Shown here in pieces: positions 44,668 to 54,057 of a DNA stretch of 64,000 bases. The notes below the pieces were generated by a model. The model ran no database searches. It saw nothing but the letters and a program-made list of their open reading frames with translations, and was not told the origin of the DNA. A program made the position numbers and the translations under genes. Positions within the stretch are counted from its first letter, which is position 1. The number at the start of each line of letters is the position of its first letter. This stretch comes from Agaribacter marinus (GTDB taxonomy: Bacteria; Pseudomonadota; Gammaproteobacteria; Enterobacterales; Alteromonadaceae), in contig NZ_BSOT01000011.1 in assembly GCF_030160655.1 (NCBI RefSeq), positions 124,001-188,000 on the forward strand, given 5' to 3'.

Positions 44668-45678
44668 GTTCAAATCAATCGGTGTTTTACTTGCTCTTCC
44701 ACTAATTTCGCGCATTAACTTGGGCACCATATAGCCTGATTGTTGGCTTATTACCTCTCGCATGATGTTGATAGCCGATGTGTCTGGAATATCAAAATGC
44801 GCCGCGCCTTTTACTTTGTCTAGTAAATACATGTAATAGGGCATGATGCCAGCTTCAAATAGCGCATTGTTCAAATTTACAATGGCAGTGGGTGAGTCGT
44901 TGATTGCCTTTAAAAACACCCCCTGATTCAATAACGTGACGCCTTGCAATTTTAACTTTTTACAAGCCTCGGCTAATGCCGGACTCACTTCGTTGGCATG
45001 ATTTATATGGAACACAACGACTTTTTGTAAACGAGTATTGGACATCCAAGACAAAAATTCATTTGTCACCCGTGATGGTATAACTACAGGTAGGCGAGTA
45101 TGAATACGCAAGCGTTTAATGTGGGGGATTTTTTCAAGGGTTTCGGCCATCCATGCAAGTTGTTTGTCTTTTGCCATCAACGGATCGCCGCCCGAAAATA
45201 TGACTTCATCAATGTTGGTATCTGCGGCAATTTTGTCAAAAACGTTTTGCCATTGTGCTTTATTTACCGAGTTTTCTTGATAGGGGAAATGGCGCCTAAA
45301 ACAATATCTACAGTTTATTGCACAGCCGCCTTTAACGATAAGCAAGACGCGATTTTTGTATTTATGTAACATTCCAGCAGTATCGTTACTTCGTTCTTTT
45401 AGTGGATCCTCACTGAAGCCTCTGACATTTAGAAACTCCTCTGCCCGCGGAATTACCTGCTGCAATAGGGGATCATCCCAATGTTTTGCACGCATTAAAT
45501 TCGCAAAAAAACGGGGTACGCGCATAGGGAATAGCTTTCTGGCCTTAAAGTGCGCTTGGTATTCTTCAGGCGAAAAGCCTAGATAAGAAAGGAGTGACTC
45601 GGGTGTCGTGAAAGACTCAGCCAATTCTTTTTGCCAGTCGCTCTCTACTTCAAGCAATTTTTTTTGTATTATCTGCAT
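44653..45678 (-). CDS. epmB: EF-P beta-lysylation protein EpmB (radical SAM)
   Basis: A 341-residue lysine 2,3-aminomutase-like radical SAM enzyme that makes (R)-beta-lysine for EF-P. The iron-sulfur motif CAINCRYC lies near residue 120. It is followed by FSGGDPLMAKD, the LRIHTRLPVVIPSRV block, and PLP-binding features in the C-terminal part (YYMYLLDKVKGAAHFD). It lacks the long extensions of clostridial aminomutases, as expected for EpmB. It is divergent from efp by only 34 bases, so the two promoters overlap. The final codons lie in the hairpin at 44630. Confidence 0.94.
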   Translation of the reverse strand: MQIIQKKLLEVESDWQKELAESFTTPESLLSYLGFSPEEYQAHFKARKLFPMRVPRFFANLMRAKHWDDPLLQQVIPRAEEFLNVRGFSEDPLKERSNDTAGMLHKYKNRVLLIVKGGCAINCRYCFRRHFPYQENSVNKAQWQNVFDKIAADTNIDEVIFSGGDPLMAKDKQLAWMAETLEKIPHIKRLRIHTRLPVVIPSRVTNEFLSWMSNTRLQKVVVFHINHANEVSPALAEACKKLKLQGVTLLNQGVFLKAINDSPTAIVNLNNALFEAGIMPYYMYLLDKVKGAAHFDIPDTSAINIMREVISQQSGYMVPKLMREISGRASKTPIDLNLGSQ

Positions 45679-45712
45679 GTATATAGTTTATCTGCATTAA
45701 TTAGAGGAATAC

Positions 45713-46282
45713 ATGGCAAATTTCAGTACCAACGAATTTAAAGGCGGTCTTAAGATCATGCTTGATGGCGAACCTTGTTCAATTTTGGAAAATGAATATG
45801 TAAAACCGGGCAAAGGCCAAGCCTTCAATCGCGTAAAAATTCGTAAGCTGATTTCGGGCAAAGTACTCGAAAAAACTTTCAAATCTGGCGACAGTGTTGA
45901 AGGTGCAGATGTAATGGATACTGATTTGGCGTATCTGTACAACGATGGTGAGTTTTGGCATTTTATGAACAATGAAACATTTGAACAAATTGCGGCTGAC
46001 GAAAAAGCGGTGGGTGAAAATGTGAAATGGCTGGTAGAAAATGACGTTTGTACCATCACTCTTTGGAATGGTAATCCAATTGCCGTAACGCCACCAAATT
46101 TTGTAGAAATCGAAATTACTGAAACCGACCCAGGGTTAAAAGGTGACACAGCCGGTACCGGCGGTAAACCAGCAACATTGGCAACGGGCGCTGTTGTTAG
46201 AGTCCCTTTGTTTGTGCAGACCGGCGAAGTCATTAAAGTGGATACTCGCAGCGGAGAATATGCGTCTCGCGCACAAAAATAA
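45713..46282 (+). CDS. efp: Elongation factor P
   Basis: A 189-residue three-domain translation factor that rescues ribosomes stalled at poly-proline. The modified lysine is at residue 34 in [10 protein letters not shown], exactly where EpmA attaches beta-lysine. [16 protein letters not shown] and the C-terminal [25 protein letters not shown] are fully typical. AGAGGA precedes ATG 45713. Its last base overlaps the first base of the epmA start codon (TAATG). Confidence 0.97.
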   Translation: MANFSTNEFKGGLKIMLDGEPCSILENEYVKPGKGQAFNRVKIRKLISGKVLEKTFKSGDSVEGADVMDTDLAYLYNDGEFWHFMNNETFEQIAADEKAVGENVKWLVENDVCTITLWNGNPIAVTPPNFVEIEITETDPGLKGDTAGTGGKPATLATGAVVRVPLFVQTGEVIKVDTRSGEYASRAQK

Positions 46283-47280
46283 TGACTGATTGGCGACCTT
46301 CAGCAAGCATAGAAACGCTGCGCAAACGCGCAGCGTTTTTTACTTCTATACGTAAATTTTTTGCCGACTGCGGTGTGCTTGAAGTAGACACCCCGTGCTT
46401 GTCGGCAAATACGATTACCGATGTTCACCTTGAAGCAATGGTGATAGCAAATGGCGCCGATATCGATGACGAAAATGTAGCAAATGCTTGCCTATCACCG
46501 TTGTATTTACAAACCTCACCAGAATATTATATGAAACGCTTACTTGCGGCCGGTAGCGGCGATATTTATCAATTAGGTAAGTGTTTTCGACATGACGAGC
46601 TTGGACGTATCCATAGTCCAGAGTTTACGATGCTTGAGTGGTATCGTGTTAACTTCACGATGGACGATTTAATTAACGAGGTGTCTGCACTTGTGCAAGC
46701 GCTTATTGGTTTAGATACTGAGACCGCAACATACCAGCAGTTATTTGAACAACAACTTGGGATAAACCCGCATGAAGCAACCACAGGATCATTGTTAGCG
46801 CTTTCAAAAACGAAGGGTTTTGGCGAATATGCAGACAGGTGTTTACGCGATTATGGTGAGCATCAAGGCGGCATTGATGCGCTACTGCAACTCTTGTTTA
46901 GTACATGTATTGAACCTGATATTGGCCTTGAAAAGCCGATAATAGTTAGTCATTTTCCCGCATCCCAAGCTGCGCTTGCCAAGTTGGCAGACGATGAACG
47001 TAGCGCATTAAGGTTTGAGTTGTATTTTCAGGGAGTTGAGCTAGCCAATGGCTATGAAGAATTGATCAATACTGAGCAATTAGTTCAACGTTTCAACGAA
47101 GACAATGCGTTGCGAAAAAGGATCGGAAAAGTACCGAAGCCCATTGATAATGAATTTATTGCTGCTATGCGTTCAGGTTTACCTGCATGTTCAGGTGTTG
47201 CCTTGGGTGTCGATCGTTTATTCATGTTAGTGGAACGCAAACACGACATAGCGTCTGTGATGCCATTTCAATTGGGTTAA
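46282..47280 (+). CDS. epmA: EF-P lysine aminoacylase EpmA
   Basis: A 332-residue class II lysyl-tRNA-synthetase-like enzyme without a tRNA-binding domain. It activates (R)-beta-lysine and links it to Lys34 of EF-P. Class II motifs are visible: motif 2 (CFRHDELGRIHSPEFTMLEWYR) and motif 3 (GVALGVDRLFMLV). ELYFQGVELANGYEELIN matches the substrate pocket of the family. The one-base overlap with efp shows translational coupling. No EpmC hydroxylase gene is nearby. Confidence 0.96.
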   Translation: MTDWRPSASIETLRKRAAFFTSIRKFFADCGVLEVDTPCLSANTITDVHLEAMVIANGADIDDENVANACLSPLYLQTSPEYYMKRLLAAGSGDIYQLGKCFRHDELGRIHSPEFTMLEWYRVNFTMDDLINEVSALVQALIGLDTETATYQQLFEQQLGINPHEATTGSLLALSKTKGFGEYADRCLRDYGEHQGGIDALLQLLFSTCIEPDIGLEKPIIVSHFPASQAALAKLADDERSALRFELYFQGVELANGYEELINTEQLVQRFNEDNALRKRIGKVPKPIDNEFIAAMRSGLPACSGVALGVDRLFMLVERKHDIASVMPFQLG

Positions 47281-47318
47281 AAATGAAAGCTTTTGAGCGT
47301 TTATGTGAGGACGGCTAG

Positions 47319-47957
47319 TTGACTGTAAACAAAGACACGCTTTCCGGGAAAGTACTTATTGCCGGTTATGGTTCATTGCTTAGCCAAGACAGTCGACAGC
47401 GGTTCAGTGGCATTCATGCGCCTACGGTGGGTGTAAAGGTGCATAATTGGTCTCGTGGTTGGGTAACGCGAGCATTTCACGAAAACCAAACGTATGTTGG
47501 TGCGATACCTAAACGTGGTGCTTGGCTAAACGCGCAATTAGTGCCGACAAAAATCGACCCTGCATTAGAAAAGCGAGAACAGGACTATCGATTTAGCCGC
47601 GTTGATATCAATGACATTGATATTGACGATAGTCATTTGTTTTTAAACGACGTAACAAACGTTCGTGAAATAATACGCAATACTCCCATCTATATTTGCG
47701 AAACACTCGAAAGTAATTTAGCAACAGAGACGTATAAAGTGAGTTTTTCATACATCGCAACATGCTTAATTGGTTGTTACGAAAAACAGGGTAACAAGGG
47801 TATCGACGACTTCATGCGTAGCACATTTGGTTTGAGTGAATCAGTGTTTGATATGGATGTCGAAAAACCTAAATATCCGCGAGCAGCGTCAATACCAAGT
47901 GACATGACTAAGCACTTCCTTGAAGCGATTAGTCAACATTTCCGTAAAACCAAGTAA
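47319..47957 (+). CDS. Gamma-glutamylcyclotransferase-like protein
   Basis: A 212-residue protein with the AIG2/GGCT opening IAGYGSLLSQDSR, then VHNWSRGWVTRAF, and TYVGAIPKRGAWLNAQLV, a typical fold signature. A catalytic Glu is expected in the middle; the best candidate is in KREQDYRFSR but this is not certain. Family members make 5-oxoproline or related cyclic products, or act on gamma-glutamylamines. Start is the TTG at 47319 with GAGG 8 bases upstream. It ends 32 bases before the convergent antiporter gene. Confidence 0.8.
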   Translation: MTVNKDTLSGKVLIAGYGSLLSQDSRQRFSGIHAPTVGVKVHNWSRGWVTRAFHENQTYVGAIPKRGAWLNAQLVPTKIDPALEKREQDYRFSRVDINDIDIDDSHLFLNDVTNVREIIRNTPIYICETLESNLATETYKVSFSYIATCLIGCYEKQGNKGIDDFMRSTFGLSESVFDMDVEKPKYPRAASIPSDMTKHFLEAISQHFRKTK

Positions 47958-47989
47958 CCTCAACTCTGGATAAGAAATACTTCAGCCTC

Positions 47990-49201
47990 TTATTCAGTGT
48001 CTGCTTTTAATCTGCGCTTATAACGGCCGTACCAGTTAGCCGCTGGCGCTGCAGTAATACCGTGTAACAATGTGCTTATCCATACAGCGTTGATGGCTAC
48101 TACAAGCAGTGAATGGCCATAGTCATTCAGTATATCTTTGGCGACGATAAGTGCAAACAATGCGGTTGCTAAGCCTCTTGGGCCAAACCAACCTAAAAAC
48201 AGGCGAGTATATAAGGTCGTTTTGGTCCCTAAGAGAGAAATGTAAATGGCTAAAGGACGCACGATCAGTAAACTTACTAAAATGTATGCAGCAACAGGCC
48301 AACTAATGTGCTCAATTGCCTCTGGTAGCAAACCAAGGCCGATGATGGTGAACGCAGACCACACTAATATTTGGCCTTCACTCTCTGTAAATTGGTAAAT
48401 AAATCGACAGTGACCTTTTACCATGTTTCCAAAGGCTAAGCCGGCAATAAACGCAGAAATAAACCCATTGCCACCCAAAATTGCCGCCATGAGATATGAC
48501 GTGCCTGTTAACGCCAATACACCAATACCTTCATAAATATTCGAGGTCATTTTACGTGCTTCTGCGAGAATGAAAAAACGACCGCTGCTCCACCCCATAA
48601 TCAATCCTACTGCTACGCCGATAGCAACCTGACTAGCTCCAAAGGCTAACCAGCGCAAAGTATCGTTTTCTGGGGAACTCGTCATTGCTAATACACTGGC
48701 AAAAAATAGGATGATGGGTAGCGCTAAGCCGTCGTTTAGTCCGCTTTCTACGGTTAGGCATTGTCTTTCATTTTCAGGCACCGCTTTGTTACTAATGACA
48801 GCTTCGCCTAAGGCAGCATCAGTGGGTGACATTACTGCGGCAACCAACGCAACCATCGCCCATGGCCAATCTGGGAAAAACAATAGTCCAACCAGTGTGC
48901 CGATGGCAATACATAATGGAAGTCCAATGAGCAACATACGCAAAGGCCAAGCGTTTTGCTTAAGTAAGTGTTTTAAGTTGATTTGAGAAGCATCAAGGAA
49001 TAATAAAACAATAAGTGCAATTTCAGCGATTAAATGAAGGATTTCTTCTGAATCATCTACTTTAAGTAGACCTAAATAATGTAGGGTTACACCTACCGCA
49101 ATAAAAACCATAGGCGCCGTAACTATGCTTGATGACAAGCGTTTTGCGAGCATCGTATATCCGCTAACACAAAAAAGCAGAATGAGAATACCAATTTCCA
49201 G
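47990..49201 (-). CDS. Cation:proton antiporter (NhaP/CPA1-like), possibly CTG-initiated
   Basis: A polytopic membrane antiporter of about 403 residues with 11-12 helices. The ion-binding helix pair is seen in VALVAAVMSPTDAALGEAV and the ESGLNDGLALPI block, typical of the NhaP group, and GWFGPRGLATALFALIVAKD near the end. The first ATG (49153) cuts into the first helix. The frame continues 16 codons upstream as EIGILILLFCVSGYT before LAKRLSSSIVTAPMVF, giving a complete first membrane helix. AAGGAG at 49208-49213 lies 6 bases before a CTG at 49201, which I take as the start. If this is wrong, ATG 49153 is the start. Confidence 0.85.
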   Translation of the reverse strand: MEIGILILLFCVSGYTMLAKRLSSSIVTAPMVFIAVGVTLHYLGLLKVDDSEEILHLIAEIALIVLLFLDASQINLKHLLKQNAWPLRMLLIGLPLCIAIGTLVGLLFFPDWPWAMVALVAAVMSPTDAALGEAVISNKAVPENERQCLTVESGLNDGLALPIILFFASVLAMTSSPENDTLRWLAFGASQVAIGVAVGLIMGWSSGRFFILAEARKMTSNIYEGIGVLALTGTSYLMAAILGGNGFISAFIAGLAFGNMVKGHCRFIYQFTESEGQILVWSAFTIIGLGLLPEAIEHISWPVAAYILVSLLIVRPLAIYISLLGTKTTLYTRLFLGWFGPRGLATALFALIVAKDILNDYGHSLLVVAINAVWISTLLHGITAAPAANWYGRYKRRLKADTE

Positions 49202-49408
49202 AAGAGTCTCCTTACACAGTAGCGACTGATATGGTGTTTTATAATGCGTCTGCCAATATTAGCGGCAATATGCCTTGCCGTAAACCGGCACTAACAGTTG
49301 TTTTTATGCCAAATATATGATTAGGTAAGCGAAACACATGGAAAGTAAGATATTGAATATTATGATTTTTTATTTTTTAATGTTAATAAGTAAACTAACG
49401 GCCGCATC

Positions 49409-50491
49409 ATGCAAGTAACTCTTATCTTTACGCGTGTTTCTTCAATTATTCTTATATTGGTCTTACTGGCTTTTAGTGTGCCGCTTGCTTTTGCGCAAAG
49501 CACGCCAACCGAGTTTGCAGAAATGAGCTTAGAAGAGCTATTTGAACTGAAGATAGAAAATGAGACTAACGACGATTTTCTTGAGTCTCACTGGCACTTT
49601 AATTACAAATATATGGCTGCTCAGTTTGACGGTTACCTCGCGGGTGATTCTGACCTTTCGTTAGACCAGGTGTTTTGGTCCGGCCCTAGCGAGGAGCGTA
49701 CAAGTACTAATTTCCCGCTTGTACCGACGGTGATCAAGCAGCAAGCACATCTTTTTCATTTTGGTTATCAGTATTCCGACAAAATAGAGCTTTTTTTATC
49801 ACTGCCATATATTCAACAACGTACCGACCACATCAGCCGCGTCGCAAATTATGAGTTTTTTATGGTTGAGACTGACGGTATTGGGGATGCAGTCCTTTCG
49901 CTTAATTATAAGTTTAAAGATTTGGCACTTCATCGGTGGTGGGTAAATTTTAGTTTAAGCTTGCCTACCGGGTCTATTGATGAAGTTGGCGATACTCCCA
50001 GAGGCGAGGGCAATCAACCGCTGCCATATACGATGCAACTAGGCTCTGGCACTTTTGATTTTCCAATAGAATTTAACTACCAGTATCTTGGAAAACATGA
50101 TGTTGGCCTATCGATGTCTGCAATCATTCGTTCAGGTAAAAACGATCGCGATTACCGTTTGGGAAATACTTACAGAATATCGGCAAATTATAGATTTAAA
50201 CTAACGCAAAACGTGAGGCTCTTACTTGGTACTGATGCGTATTATTGGACATCTATCAGCGGAGAGGACAGGCGATTAGCGGTGGCCGGAGACTTTCCAT
50301 ATGCCGCTAGCATAATTAATCCAAATTTTTATGGTGGTAAGAAACTAAAACTAAGTACCGGGTTTTCTTATCGCTACAGCAAAAACTATACGTTCACGAC
50401 AAAGCTTAGCAAGCCGGTATACCAATATCTAAATGGTCCGCAGCCCAAAGAAATGTGGCAGGCCTCCATTCAGTTAAATTCAGCATTTTGA
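49409..50491 (+). CDS. Outer-membrane beta-barrel protein
   Basis: A 360-residue protein with a signal peptide (cleaved after PLAFAQ) and repeated amphipathic strands (HLFHFGYQYSDKIELFLSLPY, AVLSLNYKFKDLALHRWWVNFSLSLPTG). The C-terminal strand WQASIQLNSAF ends in Phe, as needed for outer-membrane insertion. The motif FAEMSLEELFELKIE just after the signal peptide recalls the short periplasmic tail of some TonB-linked or pilus-related barrels. It is the first of three genes on the plus strand with the YfiR-like and GGDEF-EAL genes, separated from the next by 4 bases, so it likely supplies an outer-membrane part of that signalling system. Confidence 0.8.
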   Translation: MQVTLIFTRVSSIILILVLLAFSVPLAFAQSTPTEFAEMSLEELFELKIENETNDDFLESHWHFNYKYMAAQFDGYLAGDSDLSLDQVFWSGPSEERTSTNFPLVPTVIKQQAHLFHFGYQYSDKIELFLSLPYIQQRTDHISRVANYEFFMVETDGIGDAVLSLNYKFKDLALHRWWVNFSLSLPTGSIDEVGDTPRGEGNQPLPYTMQLGSGTFDFPIEFNYQYLGKHDVGLSMSAIIRSGKNDRDYRLGNTYRISANYRFKLTQNVRLLLGTDAYYWTSISGEDRRLAVAGDFPYAASIINPNFYGGKKLKLSTGFSYRYSKNYTFTTKLSKPVYQYLNGPQPKEMWQASIQLNSAF

Positions 50492-50495
50492 TTGA

Positions 50496-51095
50496 ATGAA
50501 TTACGCACTCTGTCTTTTTCGTATACTATCGCTTTGCCGTTTATCGCTTCGAAGTCTATCGCCGCGTCATATAATTGCGGGACGCTTGTCGATCGCTACT
50601 GGTATGTTGCTCACAAGCGCACTGCTTTGTACCGCATGGTCTGCCAACGCACAAACGGCACTGAGTAAATCAAGTAAGATAAAAGCAGCCTACATTTTCA
50701 ATTTTACTAAATATATTGAATGGCCAAGAGCTGCATTTACTCATATAGAAACACCCATCACTATATGCGTTGAACACAATCCCGAATTTAACGATTTCAT
50801 AAAAGCATTGGTTAAACAACGAAAAGTAGGTAAAGATCAACGTTCATTGATCGTGCGTAATATTAACGATGCTAACATTTGCCATATAGCGTATGTTAAA
50901 AGTGCAGAAGCACATACTGAGACTTTACTAAGGAATGCCCTAGTTTTGAGTGATATGAATAACAAACATGCATTCAGCGCCATCATCTTTTTCCGACAGA
51001 ATGATAAATTGAGATTTGAGATTAATATGGTAGAAGTTAATCGTTTGAACATTACTATTAGCTCTGAATTGCTCAAGTTGGCAAGGGTAAAGTAA
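50496..51095 (+). CDS. YfiR-like periplasmic regulator (DUF4154)
   Basis: A 199-residue exported protein. After a long basic N-terminus comes a signal segment (MLLTSALLCTAWSANAQ); a start at ATG 50604 would give a usual signal peptide. The mature part opens SSKIKAAYIFNFTKYIEWPRAAF, the hallmark of YfiR/DUF4154, and holds CVEHNPEFNDF and two more Cys. YfiR binds the periplasmic face of YfiN-type cyclases and keeps them off, releasing them in response to envelope or redox signals. It lies 4 bases after the barrel gene and 4 bases before the cyclase gene. Confidence 0.88.
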   Translation: MNYALCLFRILSLCRLSLRSLSPRHIIAGRLSIATGMLLTSALLCTAWSANAQTALSKSSKIKAAYIFNFTKYIEWPRAAFTHIETPITICVEHNPEFNDFIKALVKQRKVGKDQRSLIVRNINDANICHIAYVKSAEAHTETLLRNALVLSDMNNKHAFSAIIFFRQNDKLRFEINMVEVNRLNITISSELLKLARVK

Positions 51096-51099
51096 TGTC

Positions 51100-53181
51100 A
51101 TGATTTTTCTTATTAAGTCTAAGCTCAGTTATTTTCACAAACAACTGATGTTAGTGATTGTGATTAACTTTCTTTCAATTGCGATTGTTTCAGGTGTGCT
51201 ATATACAAATTTTGTTAACGACTACCAAGACAACTTAGTCAACGGTATGTCGAGTAAACTAAGTATGGTAAGTGCTAGTGCGTCTTCAGCACTAGTATTT
51301 GATGATAGTGAGAGTGCCAACACCTTATTAGCCTCATTGACAGCATCACCAAATACACGATTTGTACAGCTGTTTAACGTAGAACACTTGCCATTTGCAA
51401 GGTATGTACGTGACGGTGAAGCCATTGACATTGCTTCTGATGATTTACAAATTGGCAGTCAATTTTTGAATGATAATCTATATTTATATCAACAGATCTA
51501 TATGGACGGTGAATCGCTCGGTTATATTATATTGTCAGCTAGCACTGACGAACTAAAAGCTCAGCAGTCAAGGTATGCACGACTGGTACTGGTTATTTTT
51601 GTCGTATCCTTATTGTTTGCCTATGGTATGAATTGGCGCATACAAACGGTTATGTTTGCTCCCATTAATCAACTGGCTGATTTAGTCACTTATGTTGCAG
51701 AAAAACGCAAATATCACCGTCGTTTAAGTTGGCGGCAGGACGATGAAATTGGTGGATTGGTCAAAGGTGTCAATAGTATGTTAGACACAATAGAGACCCA
51801 CGAAAAACAGCTGAAAGATAACAGTGACAGGCTAGAATCATTGGTGACGTTACGTACAGAGCAATTATTTCAACGAGCAAACTACGATGCCTTGACACAG
51901 CTTCCCAATCGACATCTGTTAATTGATAGGCTCGACCATGCTATTGATAATGCAGAACGCGAAGATACCAAACTTGCGCTGATGTTTCTTGATCTCGATA
52001 GGTTTAAGGTTATCAACGATAGTTTGGGGCATAGCATTGGCGATCAGTTACTGTGTAAGGTTGCGGAGAAGCTCTCTTCTGTGGTGCTTAAAAGCGATAG
52101 CGTTTGTCGTTGGGGAGGCGATGAATTTGTTATTTTACTTGAGCATTTTAAGGACACTTTGCAAGCGGAGACCTTAGCAAAACAGATTACAAATGTGCTT
52201 TGTGAGCCAATGGATGTATGCGGGCATCAACTGCATATTTCGACAAGTATTGGTATTTCACTTTATCCAGATGACGGACTGGAAAGCGGGACTTTGCTGA
52301 AGCACGCGGACATAAGCATGTATCGTGCTAAAGATGTTGGACCAGGTAAATTTAGCTTTTTTGATTCAACAATGTTGAGTGATTCAATGCATCGCTTGTC
52401 ACTAGAGAGTAAGTTGCGAAACGCCTTTGATAACGATGAGTTTTTCATCGTTTATCAGCCACAAATTTGTTTAATCAGTAATAAACTCTGTGGAATTGAG
52501 GCATTAGTGCGTTGGAATGATGATGGGACGGTCATATTCCCAAATAATTTCTTACCGGTACTGGAAGAAATTGGCATGATGGGCGCCTTAAGCGAATGGG
52601 CACTTAGAGAAGTGTGTCAGCAAAATGCAAAGTGGCTTGCGATGGGCGCAAACTTGCCGCCAGTGGCAGTAAATTTGACCGCATCATTTATTGTGCAACC
52701 AAATTGCGCAGAGTTCATTGAGCGTGTGTTGATTGAAACGGGATTACCTGCTCACCACCTTGAAATAGAAATTACTGAAAATACCTTTGTGTCTTCTACC
52801 GAAATGGCCATTAAAACGCTTGAAAAACTTAAAGGAATGCATGTGGGTATCGCCATTGATGATTTTGGTACCGGCTATTCATGCATGAGTTATTTGCGTG
52901 ACTTACCCATTAGTAAGTTAAAAATTGATGGTAGTTTCATTCAGCATATTGGAGAAAGCAGAGTAACGGATGGCATCGTCAATTCTATCATTACACTTGG
53001 CAGAAGTTTGGGGCTGGTGGTGGTGGGTGAATGTATCGAAACCGATAAACAAAACCATGTGCTAAAAGAGATGGGATGCGATTTGGCGCAAGGGTTTTTG
53101 CACAGTACACCATTGGATAGCGCAGCGATGAGTGAGTATTTAGACCGCTTTGTGATATTATGTGAGGAAGTTCAAGCGTAA
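51100..53181 (+). CDS. Membrane GGDEF-EAL protein (YfiN-like, CHASE8-HAMP)
   Basis: A 693-residue inner-membrane protein. Two membrane helices (about residues 17-38 and 160-180) enclose a CHASE8-like periplasmic sensor with SVASSALVFDDSESANTLLASL-type features. HAMP follows, then GGDEF (RWGGDEFVI) and EAL (CGIEALVRW). The product-inhibition site is not conserved: LKSD stands where RxxD is expected. All main EAL residues are present (VNLT, ITE, IDDFGTGYS, LKID, GECIE, AQGF), so it could make or break c-di-GMP. The CHASE8/HAMP/GGDEF part matches YfiN (DgcN), but the added EAL domain is not in the classical protein. It sits directly after yfiR-like. Confidence 0.9.
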   Translation: MIFLIKSKLSYFHKQLMLVIVINFLSIAIVSGVLYTNFVNDYQDNLVNGMSSKLSMVSASASSALVFDDSESANTLLASLTASPNTRFVQLFNVEHLPFARYVRDGEAIDIASDDLQIGSQFLNDNLYLYQQIYMDGESLGYIILSASTDELKAQQSRYARLVLVIFVVSLLFAYGMNWRIQTVMFAPINQLADLVTYVAEKRKYHRRLSWRQDDEIGGLVKGVNSMLDTIETHEKQLKDNSDRLESLVTLRTEQLFQRANYDALTQLPNRHLLIDRLDHAIDNAEREDTKLALMFLDLDRFKVINDSLGHSIGDQLLCKVAEKLSSVVLKSDSVCRWGGDEFVILLEHFKDTLQAETLAKQITNVLCEPMDVCGHQLHISTSIGISLYPDDGLESGTLLKHADISMYRAKDVGPGKFSFFDSTMLSDSMHRLSLESKLRNAFDNDEFFIVYQPQICLISNKLCGIEALVRWNDDGTVIFPNNFLPVLEEIGMMGALSEWALREVCQQNAKWLAMGANLPPVAVNLTASFIVQPNCAEFIERVLIETGLPAHHLEIEITENTFVSSTEMAIKTLEKLKGMHVGIAIDDFGTGYSCMSYLRDLPISKLKIDGSFIQHIGESRVTDGIVNSIITLGRSLGLVVVGECIETDKQNHVLKEMGCDLAQGFLHSTPLDSAAMSEYLDRFVILCEEVQA

Positions 53182-53191
53182 CTTCTTTTAC

Positions 53192-53404
53192 CTACTTTTT
53201 GTCTGGCTGAAATGCTAATAAATCCCCAGGTTGGCACTCGAGTACTGCGCAGATTTTTTCTAGCGTGTTAAATCTCACGCCTTTAACTTTACCAGATTTT
53301 AAGAGCGACAAATTTTGCTCGCTAATGCCTATTTGCTCAGCCAGTACTTTTGATTTTATTTTCCGCTGTGCCATCACAACATCCAGGTTCACAATAATTG
53401 GCAT
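53192..53404 (-). CDS. Small Cro/CI-type helix-turn-helix regulator
   Basis: A 70-residue DNA-binding protein: KVLAEQIGISEQNLSLLKSGKV forms the helix-turn-helix, and RFNTLEKICAVLECQPGDLL is the typical follow-up of YozG-like proteins. It is transcribed after a DUF2975 membrane protein gene, with which this regulator type is commonly paired. GGAGTC precedes ATG 53404. It converges with the cyclase gene with 10 bases between. Confidence 0.9.
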   Translation of the reverse strand: MPIIVNLDVVMAQRKIKSKVLAEQIGISEQNLSLLKSGKVKGVRFNTLEKICAVLECQPGDLLAFQPDKK

Positions 53405-53448
53405 GTCGTTGTTTGACTCCTATTCAACAAGCATTTAGTGATTCGTGA

Positions 53449-53973
53449 CTATACGAAAGATTGATTTTCTTTTGAAATATCATTCGCTTGTATCAATATT
53501 TTTGCTATGAGCCAGAAAACTAAGCCTATCAAAAGTGTAGATAAATCATAGCTCTTAAACTGAATTGATAAGATTTTTTGCCCACTTGGATGTTGTATTG
53601 ACAGAATAAGGCCAGCAAAGATATTTGCCAGTGTACCTGCAATTGCAACAAGTATTAAAGATATAGCGAAACGCTTGATGTGAACGACATTGGTCATCTC
53701 GAATATTCTATTTTGTTGGAATGCAAAAAATGCCTTTCGTAAGTAAAACAAGCCCCAAACTAAAATTACACTTGGTATCATCGCAATTACACAAGTGAGA
53801 TATAACTGCCATGCATCAACGGTATGCCACTGGATAGCATAAGCCACCTCTTGCTTAGCCAGTGCTTGAAAGCTGTCAATCGATGCTAAGAAGTATCCCC
53901 ACATGCATAGTAGCCCTGCAATAGGGCTTAATAGCAACCAATATAATAACTTACTTAAATGTTGAATCGACAT
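53449..53973 (-). CDS. DUF2975 membrane protein
   Basis: A 174-residue protein with four membrane helices (for example LLLSPIAGLLCMWGYFLAS and LTCVIAMIPSVILVWGLFYL) and the loop AFQQNRIFEMTNVVHIKRF typical of DUF2975. The function is unknown; the usual pairing with a YozG-like regulator is kept here, 44 bases downstream. A ribosome-binding GGGGG lies before ATG 53973. Confidence 0.85.
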   Translation of the reverse strand: MSIQHLSKLLYWLLLSPIAGLLCMWGYFLASIDSFQALAKQEVAYAIQWHTVDAWQLYLTCVIAMIPSVILVWGLFYLRKAFFAFQQNRIFEMTNVVHIKRFAISLILVAIAGTLANIFAGLILSIQHPSGQKILSIQFKSYDLSTLLIGLVFWLIAKILIQANDISKENQSFV

Positions 53974-54057
53974 CTTTAACCCCCCAAAATAGCACTTGAC
54001 AAAATCTTGTTAAATTATATTTTATTAATGTATTACGATAATTAAATTGGATTTTAC

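Noticed and set aside
45697-46233. 178-residue minus-strand frame opposite efp
   Set aside because: It is antisense to a certain gene, Ser/Thr/Pro-rich as shadow frames often are, and has no motif.
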